From JANSWY01 sp965243755 (GTDB taxonomy: Bacteria > Bacteroidota > Bacteroidia > Cytophagales > Cyclobacteriaceae): DNA of 64,000 bases. The first letter of the stretch is position 1, and the number at the start of each line of letters is the position of its first letter. The DNA is taken from the NCBI GenBank assembly GCA_965243755.1, contig CBDEVW010000006.1:682001-746000 (forward strand), written 5' to 3'. The notes under the pieces were generated by a model. The model did not search any database, was not told the origin of the DNA, and was given only the letters and a program-made list of their open reading frames with translations. Positions 49,031 through 57,003 of the stretch are shown here, piece by piece. The translations under genes were made by a program, and so were the position numbers.

Positions 49031-50927
49031 ATACAGTATCATATTAATATTATTGGTCCTTTTTGGGAGCCAGGCCTTTAGTCAAGCTGATCGATTGCAG
49101 CGCATCAGACAAGAGCTGGATAGTCTGGCGATGGGAGATGCTCCCGGACTGAATGGTAATGTAAACTTCTCAATAGTAGGGGCACCATTACAGGATTTAC
49201 TGAGAGGCATTGCCGAAACGCACCAGCTGAACATTAACATCGGGTCCATCCCAAATATAACGGTCACCAATAATTTCAATGAGGTAAGGGCAAAGGACCT
49301 GATCTTTTTCCTTTGCAAGGAATACGATCTCAACATCGAGTTTGTCAACTCCATCATGTCTTTTACCTATCAGGATCCTAATCAAGGTATTGTTCGCCCC
49401 AGAAAGCAACTTTCTCTTTCCTATCAAAATGAATTGCTCACTGTTGATTTGCAGGACGATTCATTGACCAGGGTAGCAAAGGAATTGACCCAACTGACCG
49501 GGAAGAACATTATTGTCGGTCCCCAGTTGCGTGGAACAAGAATTACAGGCTATGTGCAAAACCTGCCAGTAAAGGAGGCGCTCGAGCAGATTGCCTTTTC
49601 CAATAGTCTGGAAGTGACTGAAAATGATGTGGATGTGTACGCTTTTACACTTTCACAGGCGGCTGGTCCACAAAACCAACCAACGAATGTTAATGTGAGA
49701 AATACCAGGAGAAACGCCAGAAGAGGTGGTGGAGGTGGATTCGAGTTCAGCAATATCAGTCCACAAGTCGGTACGTTTGACCTTAACACCGAAGGCGGAG
49801 CTGTGATTGACATGATCAAAGACATATCACAACGCCTTGATGTCAGCCACATCATTCTGTCAGAACCGCAGGGTTTTCTCAACTGCTACCTGAAAGGGAT
49901 CACATACGAGGAGTTTCTGGCGCTTGCCCTGTCTTCTACCAATCATGGGTATTTGATTGATAAGGGCATCTACATCATCGGAGAAGGGCAAAACGCCAGC
50001 ATGAATCAGTCAACGGTTTATCTTTTTAAAAACCGAAGCGTGGAGAAGATTACAGAGGTAATCCCCAACGTATTGACCAATGGACTTGATGTCCAGGAAT
50101 TCAATGACCTTAATGCACTGATCATTACCGGTAGTGATCTAAACATCAACAGGCTGACCGCATTTCTGGATCAGATTGACCAACGGGTGGCCAATGTATT
50201 GATTGAAGTAATCGTAGCAGAAATACGAAAAGGACATTCCATTAAAACGGGAATCACTGCGGGACTTTCTGATTCAATTCCTCCTTCACAGGGATCAGTA
50301 TTTCCCGGTGTGGACATGACGTTCTCTTCTGCATCAATCAACAGGTTCCTCAACAACCTGGATAGCAAGGGAATCATTAACCTGGGTCGCGTTACGCCGC
50401 AGTTTTATGCGACGGTGCAGGCTATGGAAGATAACAATCAGCTTGAAGTGAAATCAACGCCCAAGCTATCAACGCTCAATGGGAGTGAGGCCAACCTGAA
50501 AATTGGTCAGTCGGTGTATTATCTGATAGAAACCCAAAATGTTACCGGAGGGGTAACACCTATTGTGACCAGGTCACCCAGGTATGAGAAGGTGGAAGCT
50601 AACCTGGATTTGAAAATCACGCCTTTTGTAAGTGGAAATGAAGATGTAACGCTTACGTTGGAAGCTGAGTTCTCAGACTTCATTGACCCAACGGTGGAAG
50701 GAGCACCTCCCGGAAACTCTACCCGACAATTTTTATCCAAGATCAGGATACGAAATGAGGAGATGATCGTATTAGGAGGGTTAGAAGAAGCCAGAAGATC
50801 AGAAACAGCTTCGGGATTTCCTATCTTATCAAGAATCCCCATCATCAAATGGTTGTTCAGTGCCAGGACCAGGGATAAGGCCGACAGCAAATTGCTGATA
50901 TTTATCAAACCAACCATTGTGTATTAA
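49023..50927 (+). CDS. Secretin (GspD/PilQ-like) outer-membrane channel
   Basis: The 634-residue protein has a signal peptide (about 1-21, ending AFSQ), an STN/N0-like domain (GAPLQDLLRGIAETHQLNI), N1/N2-type repeats including VIPNVLTNGLDVQEF and NALIITGSDLNI, and the C-terminal secretin homology domain. In that domain RVANVLIEVIVAEIRKGHS, KSTPKLSTLNG and MIVLGGLEEARRSETASGFP ... SKLLIFIKPTIV are diagnostic. A basic Gly-rich linker (RNTRRNARRGGGGG) lies near residues 230-245. Secretins form the multimeric outer-membrane exit pore. It overlaps its neighbours on both sides, so it is firmly part of the operon. Confidence 0.92.
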   Translation: MNKYSIILILLVLFGSQAFSQADRLQRIRQELDSLAMGDAPGLNGNVNFSIVGAPLQDLLRGIAETHQLNINIGSIPNITVTNNFNEVRAKDLIFFLCKEYDLNIEFVNSIMSFTYQDPNQGIVRPRKQLSLSYQNELLTVDLQDDSLTRVAKELTQLTGKNIIVGPQLRGTRITGYVQNLPVKEALEQIAFSNSLEVTENDVDVYAFTLSQAAGPQNQPTNVNVRNTRRNARRGGGGGFEFSNISPQVGTFDLNTEGGAVIDMIKDISQRLDVSHIILSEPQGFLNCYLKGITYEEFLALALSSTNHGYLIDKGIYIIGEGQNASMNQSTVYLFKNRSVEKITEVIPNVLTNGLDVQEFNDLNALIITGSDLNINRLTAFLDQIDQRVANVLIEVIVAEIRKGHSIKTGITAGLSDSIPPSQGSVFPGVDMTFSSASINRFLNNLDSKGIINLGRVTPQFYATVQAMEDNNQLEVKSTPKLSTLNGSEANLKIGQSVYYLIETQNVTGGVTPIVTRSPRYEKVEANLDLKITPFVSGNEDVTLTLEAEFSDFIDPTVEGAPPGNSTRQFLSKIRIRNEEMIVLGGLEEARRSETASGFPILSRIPIIKWLFSARTRDKADSKLLIFIKPTIVY

Positions 50928-52159
50928 TGCTTCAAAGTCTGCTGGATCGGTTGACGTTGTGGGATACCAGGCAAATGATTGGTGTCACTGTTATGCTGCA
51001 AAATGATGGCACCAGGGCCTTTACGGGAGTGGTGGTTTCAAAAGGAAAAGAATTTCCTCAAATCAAGCAGCAACGACAATTCAAGCACCTCAAAGACCTG
51101 GCTGAATGGATCAATCAGGATCACGAGAAACTTCCTGTGGTGCTGGGAGTTGACGGCAGGTCGGTATTAACCAGACGCGTCGATGAGTTGCCAGGAGAAC
51201 AATCAATTGAGGCCCTGATCAAATCAGTGGTATCTACTGGTAATGTTGCTGATTTTGTCGTAAATGTATATCAACGGGAAGAATCCTTTTATACTGCCAT
51301 TGCACGAAGGGAGTTGCTGGAAGCTTTACTGGATGACCTGAAGGATAACGAAATCTCACCGGTAGCACTTTTCATAGGAGTGCCTGCTTACATGAATTTA
51401 GCTTTTGAAGTAATGGAAGGGAATCATGTCAATTCCTCTTTCGGTATTTACAGCATTCAAAGCAGAAAAGATCAAAAAGTTAATATCAGCAGGGCCGTCG
51501 ATCAGGCCGCCGAATTGGTGCCAATTGCAGGTGGAGTTCCTGGGGAGTATCTACCGGGATACGGCTATGTTCAGCGGTTCATGCTGGGGAAACACACCGA
51601 TTTCCTGACAGCCAACTACGGTGAGTTAGGTCCTAAAATATTGGATTACCCTCAAAAGGTATTGTATAAGTATCTGGTAATGTTCTCTTTAGGATTCCTT
51701 CTGGTGTCGCTCCTGGTCAATGCTTTTTTGTTTATCAATTTTAATTCAACCAATGAGGTGCTTTCGGAGCGGTCTTCCGATACACAGTTGTTGCTGGATA
51801 GCTATGAACGAAAGCAGAAAGAATACGCAGAAAAGAAAAAACTGATTGATCAGCTCAATTACAGCAGTGCCAATCTGGCTTACTTATCGGATCAGGTTGC
51901 CGGATGTGTGAAGGGAAACCTGGCACTGACCAAGCTGGCCATTCATCCGGTTTCTGCCAACAAAAGGAAAAAACATACGCCATTTGATCTGGGAGTGTTG
52001 TTGGTAGAAGGTGAGAGCAAGACATCCGAGGCATTTGGAACCTTCATTACCAGCATTCAGCAATTGGACTTTGTGGATGAGATCATGTATCAGAATTATG
52101 CCTACAATGCCCGTGAAAGGGTTGGCAATTTTGAAGTTAAAATTCAGTTGAAGGAATAA
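50927..52159 (+). CDS. GspL/PilM-PilN-like inner-membrane assembly protein
   Basis: The 410-residue protein has a cytoplasmic part (about 1-240) resembling the actin-like GspL/PilM fold (VVLGVDGRSVLTRRVDELP; AIARRELLEALLDDLKDNEI). One transmembrane helix follows at about 246-273 (LVMFSLGFLLVSLLVNAFLF), then a coiled coil (ERKQKEYAEKKKLIDQL) and a small periplasmic ferredoxin-like end, as in PilN/GspL. It would dock the ATPase to the inner-membrane platform. Sequence similarity to reference GspL is weak; operon position and topology carry the assignment. It overlaps the secretin gene by one base (TAATG) and the next gene by one base. Confidence 0.65.
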   Translation: MLQSLLDRLTLWDTRQMIGVTVMLQNDGTRAFTGVVVSKGKEFPQIKQQRQFKHLKDLAEWINQDHEKLPVVLGVDGRSVLTRRVDELPGEQSIEALIKSVVSTGNVADFVVNVYQREESFYTAIARRELLEALLDDLKDNEISPVALFIGVPAYMNLAFEVMEGNHVNSSFGIYSIQSRKDQKVNISRAVDQAAELVPIAGGVPGEYLPGYGYVQRFMLGKHTDFLTANYGELGPKILDYPQKVLYKYLVMFSLGFLLVSLLVNAFLFINFNSTNEVLSERSSDTQLLLDSYERKQKEYAEKKKLIDQLNYSSANLAYLSDQVAGCVKGNLALTKLAIHPVSANKRKKHTPFDLGVLLVEGESKTSEAFGTFITSIQQLDFVDEIMYQNYAYNARERVGNFEVKIQLKE

Positions 52160-52686
52160 TGTGGAAGCAATTACCATATCGCACCAAGAACATTGTACTT
52201 TCCATCACCTTTCTGGTAGTGTTGGTATTGGTCTATTTGCTTTCATTTAGCAAAACAGTGGCACTTTATCAGGAAAATCAGCGACTGGTAAAAACAGAAG
52301 AAAATAAGGGAAACCTGCCATTAAAGATCGCCTCGCTCAATAAGAAAATACAACAGACCGATTCATTAATTGAAATCTCGCAGGTCAATTACCAGACCAG
52401 GTTAATGAATACCCTCAGCGAAAGAACCAAAGCCCGAAAGGTGCAACTGATGAGTATTCAGGATGAGCGATTTAAGCAATTCGAGGGGCAACCATATGAA
52501 ACATTTAAACTAACTTTTAGTGGAGGATTCAAAGGGTTGGTGCAATTGCTGCATGATATGGAAGGTAATTTTGGGTTAGGTATTGTGCAGTCAGTAAACT
52601 TTAGAAAAGTCACAGATAAAAGAACTAAAAAAGTGAGTCTGTTACTTGATGTTTATTTAACAAGGGTAAAGTCCGATGAAAAATAG
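52159..52686 (+). CDS. GspM/PilO-like inner-membrane protein
   Basis: The 175-residue protein has a short cytoplasmic N-terminus, a single transmembrane helix (NIVLSITFLVVLVLVYLLSF, about 11-30), a coiled coil (ENQRLVKTEENKG ... LNKKIQQTDSLIE) and a periplasmic alpha/beta domain ending VQSVNFRKVTDKRTKKVSLL. This is the PilO/GspM layout, a partner of the preceding GspL/PilN-like protein. The call rests mainly on topology and position; sequence similarity is low. It overlaps the lipoprotein gene by 11 bp. Confidence 0.6.
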   Translation: MWKQLPYRTKNIVLSITFLVVLVLVYLLSFSKTVALYQENQRLVKTEENKGNLPLKIASLNKKIQQTDSLIEISQVNYQTRLMNTLSERTKARKVQLMSIQDERFKQFEGQPYETFKLTFSGGFKGLVQLLHDMEGNFGLGIVQSVNFRKVTDKRTKKVSLLLDVYLTRVKSDEK

Positions 52687-53926
52687 TCTATTGAAATTTG
52701 TATGGTTGGTGGGTTGCCTGGGAATGATCATCAGCCTGAGTAATTGTGGGGAAGTATTGGAAGATAACATTACCAGCGATGAGGTCTTTTTGAGAGTTCC
52801 GGCCAATGGTGTTACCTTAACCTCCGATACGGTCACATTTTGGTGGGACCATGTGGATGGCGCCCTGGATTATCAGATTCAGGTAGTTTCTCCCAGTTTT
52901 GATTCTGCCAGGCATTTAGTAGCGGATAGCTTTGTGGTGAACAACAGACTAACATTAATCCTGCACGAAGGAGATTTTGAATGGGCCGTTAGGGCTCTTA
53001 ATAATGGTTATGAGACTGCCTTTTTTTACAGCCGGTTTAGTATTGCGGGGGGCTCGTCTTCAGATTCCACGGATGTTGATATCAGCACTATGGCTGTTGT
53101 TTTGAACACACCTGCCGATGGTGCACAAAGAGAGGAGGGAAGCATCAATTTCTGGTGGGATGAGGTGGATGGCGCTTCTCAATATCAAATACAGGTTGCA
53201 AGGCCTTCATTCACGTCTCCAGAAGAACTGGTATATGATACTGTTACGACATCCACTACTCTGAGCCTTGATCTTACGCCAGGAGAATACCAGTGGAGGG
53301 TGAAGGCATCCAACGATGGTTTTCAAACCGCATACACCACAAATTCCCTTAGCGTGACAGCAGCTGCCGTCACTGAGAATCCGGTAATCACCCTGGTAAG
53401 CCCTGGAGATGAATACCGAACCAATGAGCAGTCAGTGACTTTCAGGTGGTCGTTTAGTGAGACCGTTGATTTCTATGTGCTGAGAATTGAAGGACCTACG
53501 GATTTAGATTTTGTAACCGAATCACAGCAGCTGAGTGTAGGGTTTGAGACCAATGATGGTGATTATACCTGGAATGTAACCGGAGTAAACGCTGCATCAT
53601 CTACCAACTACTATAGTGATACGCTTAGTTTCACTTACACCTCGGGCATCCCTTCAGCGCCGGTATTGGGATCACCGGCAGATGGTGCGGTGGTATCGCT
53701 TCCTCATGAGTTTACCTGGAGCAGGCAGTTGGATAACATTGTGAGGGATTCTGTATTCGTTTATGCTGCCGATACACTGGTTGCAGGATATCCTGTAGGT
53801 GTTGCGGCAGAGATTTATATAGTACAGGGGTTATCTGCTGGTGCTTACGAGTGGTCCGTAAAATCTACGGATAACCAGGGGCAAACCAGTGAGGAATCTG
53901 CGAAAAGAGGATTTACAGTACAATAA
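52676..53926 (+). CDS. Lipoprotein with Ig/FN3-like modules in the T2SS-like operon
   Basis: The 416-residue protein has a type II signal peptide with lipobox SLSNC (Cys about 24). Three to four modules follow that share TFWWDHVDGALDYQIQV / NFWWDEVDGASQYQIQV, then DFEWAVRALNNGY / EYQWRVKASNDGF: an FN3-like or Ig-like beta-sandwich pattern. A final module reads EYEWSVKSTDNQGQTSEE in the same style. It has no counterpart in the core proteobacterial gsp set. As it sits between GspM-like and GspC-like genes, with overlaps at both ends, it may be the pilotin/accessory piece of the outer-membrane complex or the exported surface component. That role is inference. Confidence 0.7.
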   Translation: MKNSLLKFVWLVGCLGMIISLSNCGEVLEDNITSDEVFLRVPANGVTLTSDTVTFWWDHVDGALDYQIQVVSPSFDSARHLVADSFVVNNRLTLILHEGDFEWAVRALNNGYETAFFYSRFSIAGGSSSDSTDVDISTMAVVLNTPADGAQREEGSINFWWDEVDGASQYQIQVARPSFTSPEELVYDTVTTSTTLSLDLTPGEYQWRVKASNDGFQTAYTTNSLSVTAAAVTENPVITLVSPGDEYRTNEQSVTFRWSFSETVDFYVLRIEGPTDLDFVTESQQLSVGFETNDGDYTWNVTGVNAASSTNYYSDTLSFTYTSGIPSAPVLGSPADGAVVSLPHEFTWSRQLDNIVRDSVFVYAADTLVAGYPVGVAAEIYIVQGLSAGAYEWSVKSTDNQGQTSEESAKRGFTVQ

Positions 53927-54396
53927 TGAAAAACAAGAAACTCTTATATTTTTTGGTGCCGGCGGTGCTCTTTATATGGGGTTTCGTAGGGTACAGGTTA
54001 TTGAATTTGGGCCAGGACGATGATTACATTGAACCCATCCGCATCAATGCCATCTCCGGGAGTAGCGAAGCAACCAGGGATATCAAACTAAACCTGAGTT
54101 ATCCCGATCCATTTTTAAAAGGGTTGCGCTCCGGTCAGTTGCCAGTTGCTACGGAGGAGGCCAAGCCGATAAAACCACCCACACCGGTGGTTGAGATTCA
54201 TTGGGGCAATATCAGGTACAATGGCTACATACAGCATGCTGATAAGCAATCCCGCATTGGCCTGTTGGAAGTGGAGGGAGTAAAGCACCTGGCAGAAGTC
54301 AATCAGCATCTGGGTGCGTTAGCAGTGAAGCAAATCACCAGGGATTCCATTCTTTTGGAGAAGGAGGGTAAACAAAAGTGGTTCAGAAGCCAATAA
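53926..54396 (+). CDS. GspC/PilP-like inner-membrane linker protein
   Basis: The 156-residue protein has one N-terminal transmembrane helix (LLYFLVPAVLFIWGFVGYRLL), a Pro-rich stretch (EEAKPIKPPTPVVEIHWG) and a small beta domain (IRYNGYIQHADKQSRIGLLEVEG ... LLEKEGKQKWFRSQ). This resembles the homology region of GspC/PilP, which bridges the inner-membrane platform and the secretin N0 domain. The length is smaller than usual GspC, and no PDZ domain is present. It overlaps the upstream lipoprotein stop by one base and is the last gene of the operon. Confidence 0.65.
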   Translation: MKNKKLLYFLVPAVLFIWGFVGYRLLNLGQDDDYIEPIRINAISGSSEATRDIKLNLSYPDPFLKGLRSGQLPVATEEAKPIKPPTPVVEIHWGNIRYNGYIQHADKQSRIGLLEVEGVKHLAEVNQHLGALAVKQITRDSILLEKEGKQKWFRSQ

Positions 54397-54674
54397 ACCG
54401 GTCCGGTATTTTTGGATAATTTGTTGTTTTTTTACAAATTGCATCCGGAAATAATTTTTGGGAATAATTGTTTGTCACCATTGAATACTATCTTAACCTA
54501 CTGTTTGATCATCAACTATTGAAAAAACTATCTACTTTTCATCAAAGCAAGTGATTTGGTCAACTCATCTGGTTTCAGGATAACATTCTAAGACAACATC
54601 TAAACTTTTGAAATAACGGCTTGTCCCGGAGGGGAGAGGTATGGAGATATTCAACAACTGAACAGTTAAATATT
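54397..54674 (+). other. Leader region before the tail-fibre-like genes
   Basis: The gap has no gene. TATTTTTG at 54407-54414 matches the -7 box, but it lies about 260 bp before the start codon and has no clear -33 element. ATTTGT and ACAAAT (54419-54440 region) could form a small hairpin with a T-rich loop. The ATG at 54675 is preferred to the TTG 18 codons upstream because a clean signal peptide begins there. Confidence 0.35.
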
Positions 54675-55706
54675 ATGAAAGCAATTAAACTATTAACCAC
54701 ATTTGTTCTATTAGGAGTTATTACTTTTTCCAAGGCGCAAACCTGGAGTGAAACAAGCTTGGAATTAACCTCTCCGGGAACTTCATATACCAGGACTCAA
54801 TTAGCTGAGCACATCTGGAGCGGATCTCATGGTCTACTTTTCAATTCATACAAAAGCATAACGGTAAGTGGAGGACTTTCGACCTATGGCAATACGAAAT
54901 ACTCAAATGATGTTGGTCCTCATGGTGGTGGTGCAGGAGCGATTATGTTCTTTGGTAATGGCGGTGTGATGAGCTTCTATGTCTCTCCGGCATCTACTGG
55001 TAAAGATTCTAATGTTGCCTGGGGATCCCCAAAAATGACGATCAAAAGAAGTGGCTATATCGGGATCAGTCAATCTAACCCGCTTTCCAGACTTCATGTG
55101 GTTGCACCTGTAAGAGAGTCCTTAAGACTTTATGAAACCAATTCTGCGGACCGTTACTTAAATATTTGGCAGGGAACTGGTTCTCCAGTTATAGACGCCA
55201 TTGGGTCCGGACGATTAAATATAGGATGGGATGAGGACCTGCATCTGGTTATCAACAAAGGTGGAACCAAGGGGGTATCAATTGGTACACAGGATTTACC
55301 TAATAATTATATGCTTGCTGTTAGCGGGAGAGTGCTTTCAGAAGAAGTAAAAGTCCAGCTAAAATCCGCCTGGCCAGATTACGTCTTCACTCCATCCTAC
55401 AACCTACAAAGCCTGTCAGAAGTAGAGTCGTTCATCAACGAAAACGGCCATCTGCCTAATATACCGTCTGCCGCAGAAGTAGAAGAAAATAACGGCATTG
55501 AGCTGGGAGCAATGAATGCGAAGTTATTGGAGAAGATCGAGGAGCTGACGTTGCATTTGATTGAAAAGGATAAACAACTCCAAACTCAAGAAGCAGAACT
55601 CCAAACTCTAAACTCAAAACTCAAAACCCAAGACTCCAAACTCCAAACTCAAGACTCCAAACTCCAAACACTATTGGAGAGAATAGAAAAACTAGAAAAT
55701 CAATAA
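54675..55706 (+). CDS. Secreted protein with tail-fibre-like C-terminus and coiled coil (paralogue 1)
   Basis: The 343-residue protein has a signal peptide (MKAIKLLTTFVLLGVITFSKA/Q). The middle is beta-rich, with GYIGISQSNPLSRLHVVAP, a pattern seen in phage-tail-fibre-like Bacteroidota proteins. Then comes the conserved block WPDYVFTPSYNLQSLSEVES through GHLPNIPSAAEVEENNG and MNAKLLEKIEELTLHLIEK. The C-terminus is a heptad coiled coil of repeated LQTQDSK-type units. In trimeric fibre proteins this end acts as a stalk or chaperone-like trimeriser. No T9SS tail was recognised. A close paralogue follows 13 bp downstream. The coding sequence at about 55570-55670 resembles the intergenic heptamer satellite. 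Confidence 0.75.
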   Translation: MKAIKLLTTFVLLGVITFSKAQTWSETSLELTSPGTSYTRTQLAEHIWSGSHGLLFNSYKSITVSGGLSTYGNTKYSNDVGPHGGGAGAIMFFGNGGVMSFYVSPASTGKDSNVAWGSPKMTIKRSGYIGISQSNPLSRLHVVAPVRESLRLYETNSADRYLNIWQGTGSPVIDAIGSGRLNIGWDEDLHLVINKGGTKGVSIGTQDLPNNYMLAVSGRVLSEEVKVQLKSAWPDYVFTPSYNLQSLSEVESFINENGHLPNIPSAAEVEENNGIELGAMNAKLLEKIEELTLHLIEKDKQLQTQEAELQTLNSKLKTQDSKLQTQDSKLQTLLERIEKLENQ

Positions 55707-56898
55707 ACAAGTATAGATTATGAAGACCACTTGTATATTCAGATTCTTAGGTATAATAGGTATCATCCTAATCGCTCAATTTAGTCAGGCACAAACGCAT
55801 TCTGGAACCGTAACGATTGAACCCACCAGTACATCAGCTGAAAAGGCACTTGAAATTAAAGTACCGGATTCATCTACAGATTTTTTTAGGATTAACAACT
55901 CTACCGGAAGTGCAGGTCAGTTCATACCATACGTGGTTGGGTATCATGATACGGATAATCGCCATGCCCTGGTCATCTCAGCTCAGACTGATGCAAGCCG
56001 TGATACAGGGACCAATGCCCTATTAACGTTTGACGCAAGGTTGAGCAATAATCAGGTGATTTCAAATAGACCACTTTTCGAATGGAAATCTTATACACAG
56101 CAAAAGATGGTTCTTGATGCAGACGGTAGACTGGGGATAGGTACATCCAACCCTACATCCGGTAGACTTCATGTTTACAAAAATGCAACCACCGGAGGTT
56201 TTGGAGTTGTCAACTTAGCGAATGCGGGTGTTCGGATTCAGGATAATAGTCACAGTCTTTACATGGACGGTAATTCAATGTTTTCAGATGGGAATCTATT
56301 AATTGGAACCACTGCTGCAACATCAATTATGATTGGTACAAATGATGTAGAAAGGTTTAGGATCAGTTCTGATGGTAAAGTTGGAATCGGTCTTCAAACC
56401 CCAACGGAGGGATTAGTACATATCTATCGCAACGCCACCACAGGATCAATTTCTGGTGTAAATAAAAATGGAGCTACATTAAAAATTCAGGACAATGGGA
56501 GCAGCTTATATGTGGATGGTAACACATTATATACCACCGGAAACATGGTCATTGGCACCATTGAAAATACGTATTTCACCATTGGCACAAATCAGGCTGA
56601 ACGACTCAGGATTGATCAATATGGAAATGTGTCTATTGGAACAACCAACTCGAATGGATATAAACTGGCAGTAAATGGCAATATCAGGTCGAAAGAAATA
56701 AAAGTAGAGCTCAACAACTGGCCAGATTACGTCTTCACCCCATCCTACAACCTGCAAAGCCTGTCAGAAGTAGAAACCTTCATCAACGAAAACGGCCACC
56801 TGCCTAATATACCGTCTGCACAAGAAGTAGAAGAAAATAACGGTATTGAACTGGGAGAAATGAATGCGAAGTTATTGGAGAAGATCGAGGAGCTGACG
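55371..56898 (+). repeat. Shared 180-bp C-terminal block in two neighbouring paralogues
   Basis: Bases 55371-55550 and 56719-56898 align without gaps over 180 bp with 12 differences by eye (about 93% identity). The parts of the two genes before this block look much less similar. The block encodes the WPDYVF to EELT segment. Confidence 0.85.
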
Positions 56899-57000
56899 CT
56901 TCACCTGATCCAACAAAACAAAGAGCTCTCAGAACTCAAAACCCAAAACTCAAAGCTCATTAAACGAATTGAAAAAATTGAATCATCTGTAGAGAAGTAA
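55720..57000 (+). CDS. Secreted protein with tail-fibre-like C-terminus (paralogue 2)
   Basis: The 426-residue protein has a signal peptide (about 1-24, ending SQAQ before THSG). Its body contains two similar units: GRLGIGTSNPTSGRLHVYKNATTGG with RIQDNSHSLYMDGN, and GKVGIGLQTPTEGLVHIYRNATTGS with KIQDNGSSLYVDGN. These are typical of fibre-like beta repeats that trimerise. The C-terminus repeats the WPDYVF to LLEKIEELT block of the previous gene and ends in a short coiled coil. The SpvB/RHS gene begins 3 bp after its stop, so all three genes are probably one transcript. It may be a surface or structural partner of the RHS proteins; function is not established. Confidence 0.75.
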   Translation: MKTTCIFRFLGIIGIILIAQFSQAQTHSGTVTIEPTSTSAEKALEIKVPDSSTDFFRINNSTGSAGQFIPYVVGYHDTDNRHALVISAQTDASRDTGTNALLTFDARLSNNQVISNRPLFEWKSYTQQKMVLDADGRLGIGTSNPTSGRLHVYKNATTGGFGVVNLANAGVRIQDNSHSLYMDGNSMFSDGNLLIGTTAATSIMIGTNDVERFRISSDGKVGIGLQTPTEGLVHIYRNATTGSISGVNKNGATLKIQDNGSSLYVDGNTLYTTGNMVIGTIENTYFTIGTNQAERLRIDQYGNVSIGTTNSNGYKLAVNGNIRSKEIKVELNNWPDYVFTPSYNLQSLSEVETFINENGHLPNIPSAQEVEENNGIELGEMNAKLLEKIEELTLHLIQQNKELSELKTQNSKLIKRIEKIESSVEK

Positions 57001-57003
57001 GTT

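Noticed and set aside
54397..54420. Hairpin terminator at ACCGGTCCGGT before a T-run after the GspC-like gene
   Set aside because: The arms ACCGG and CCGGT are separated by a single base, so the loop is too small for a normal terminator hairpin.
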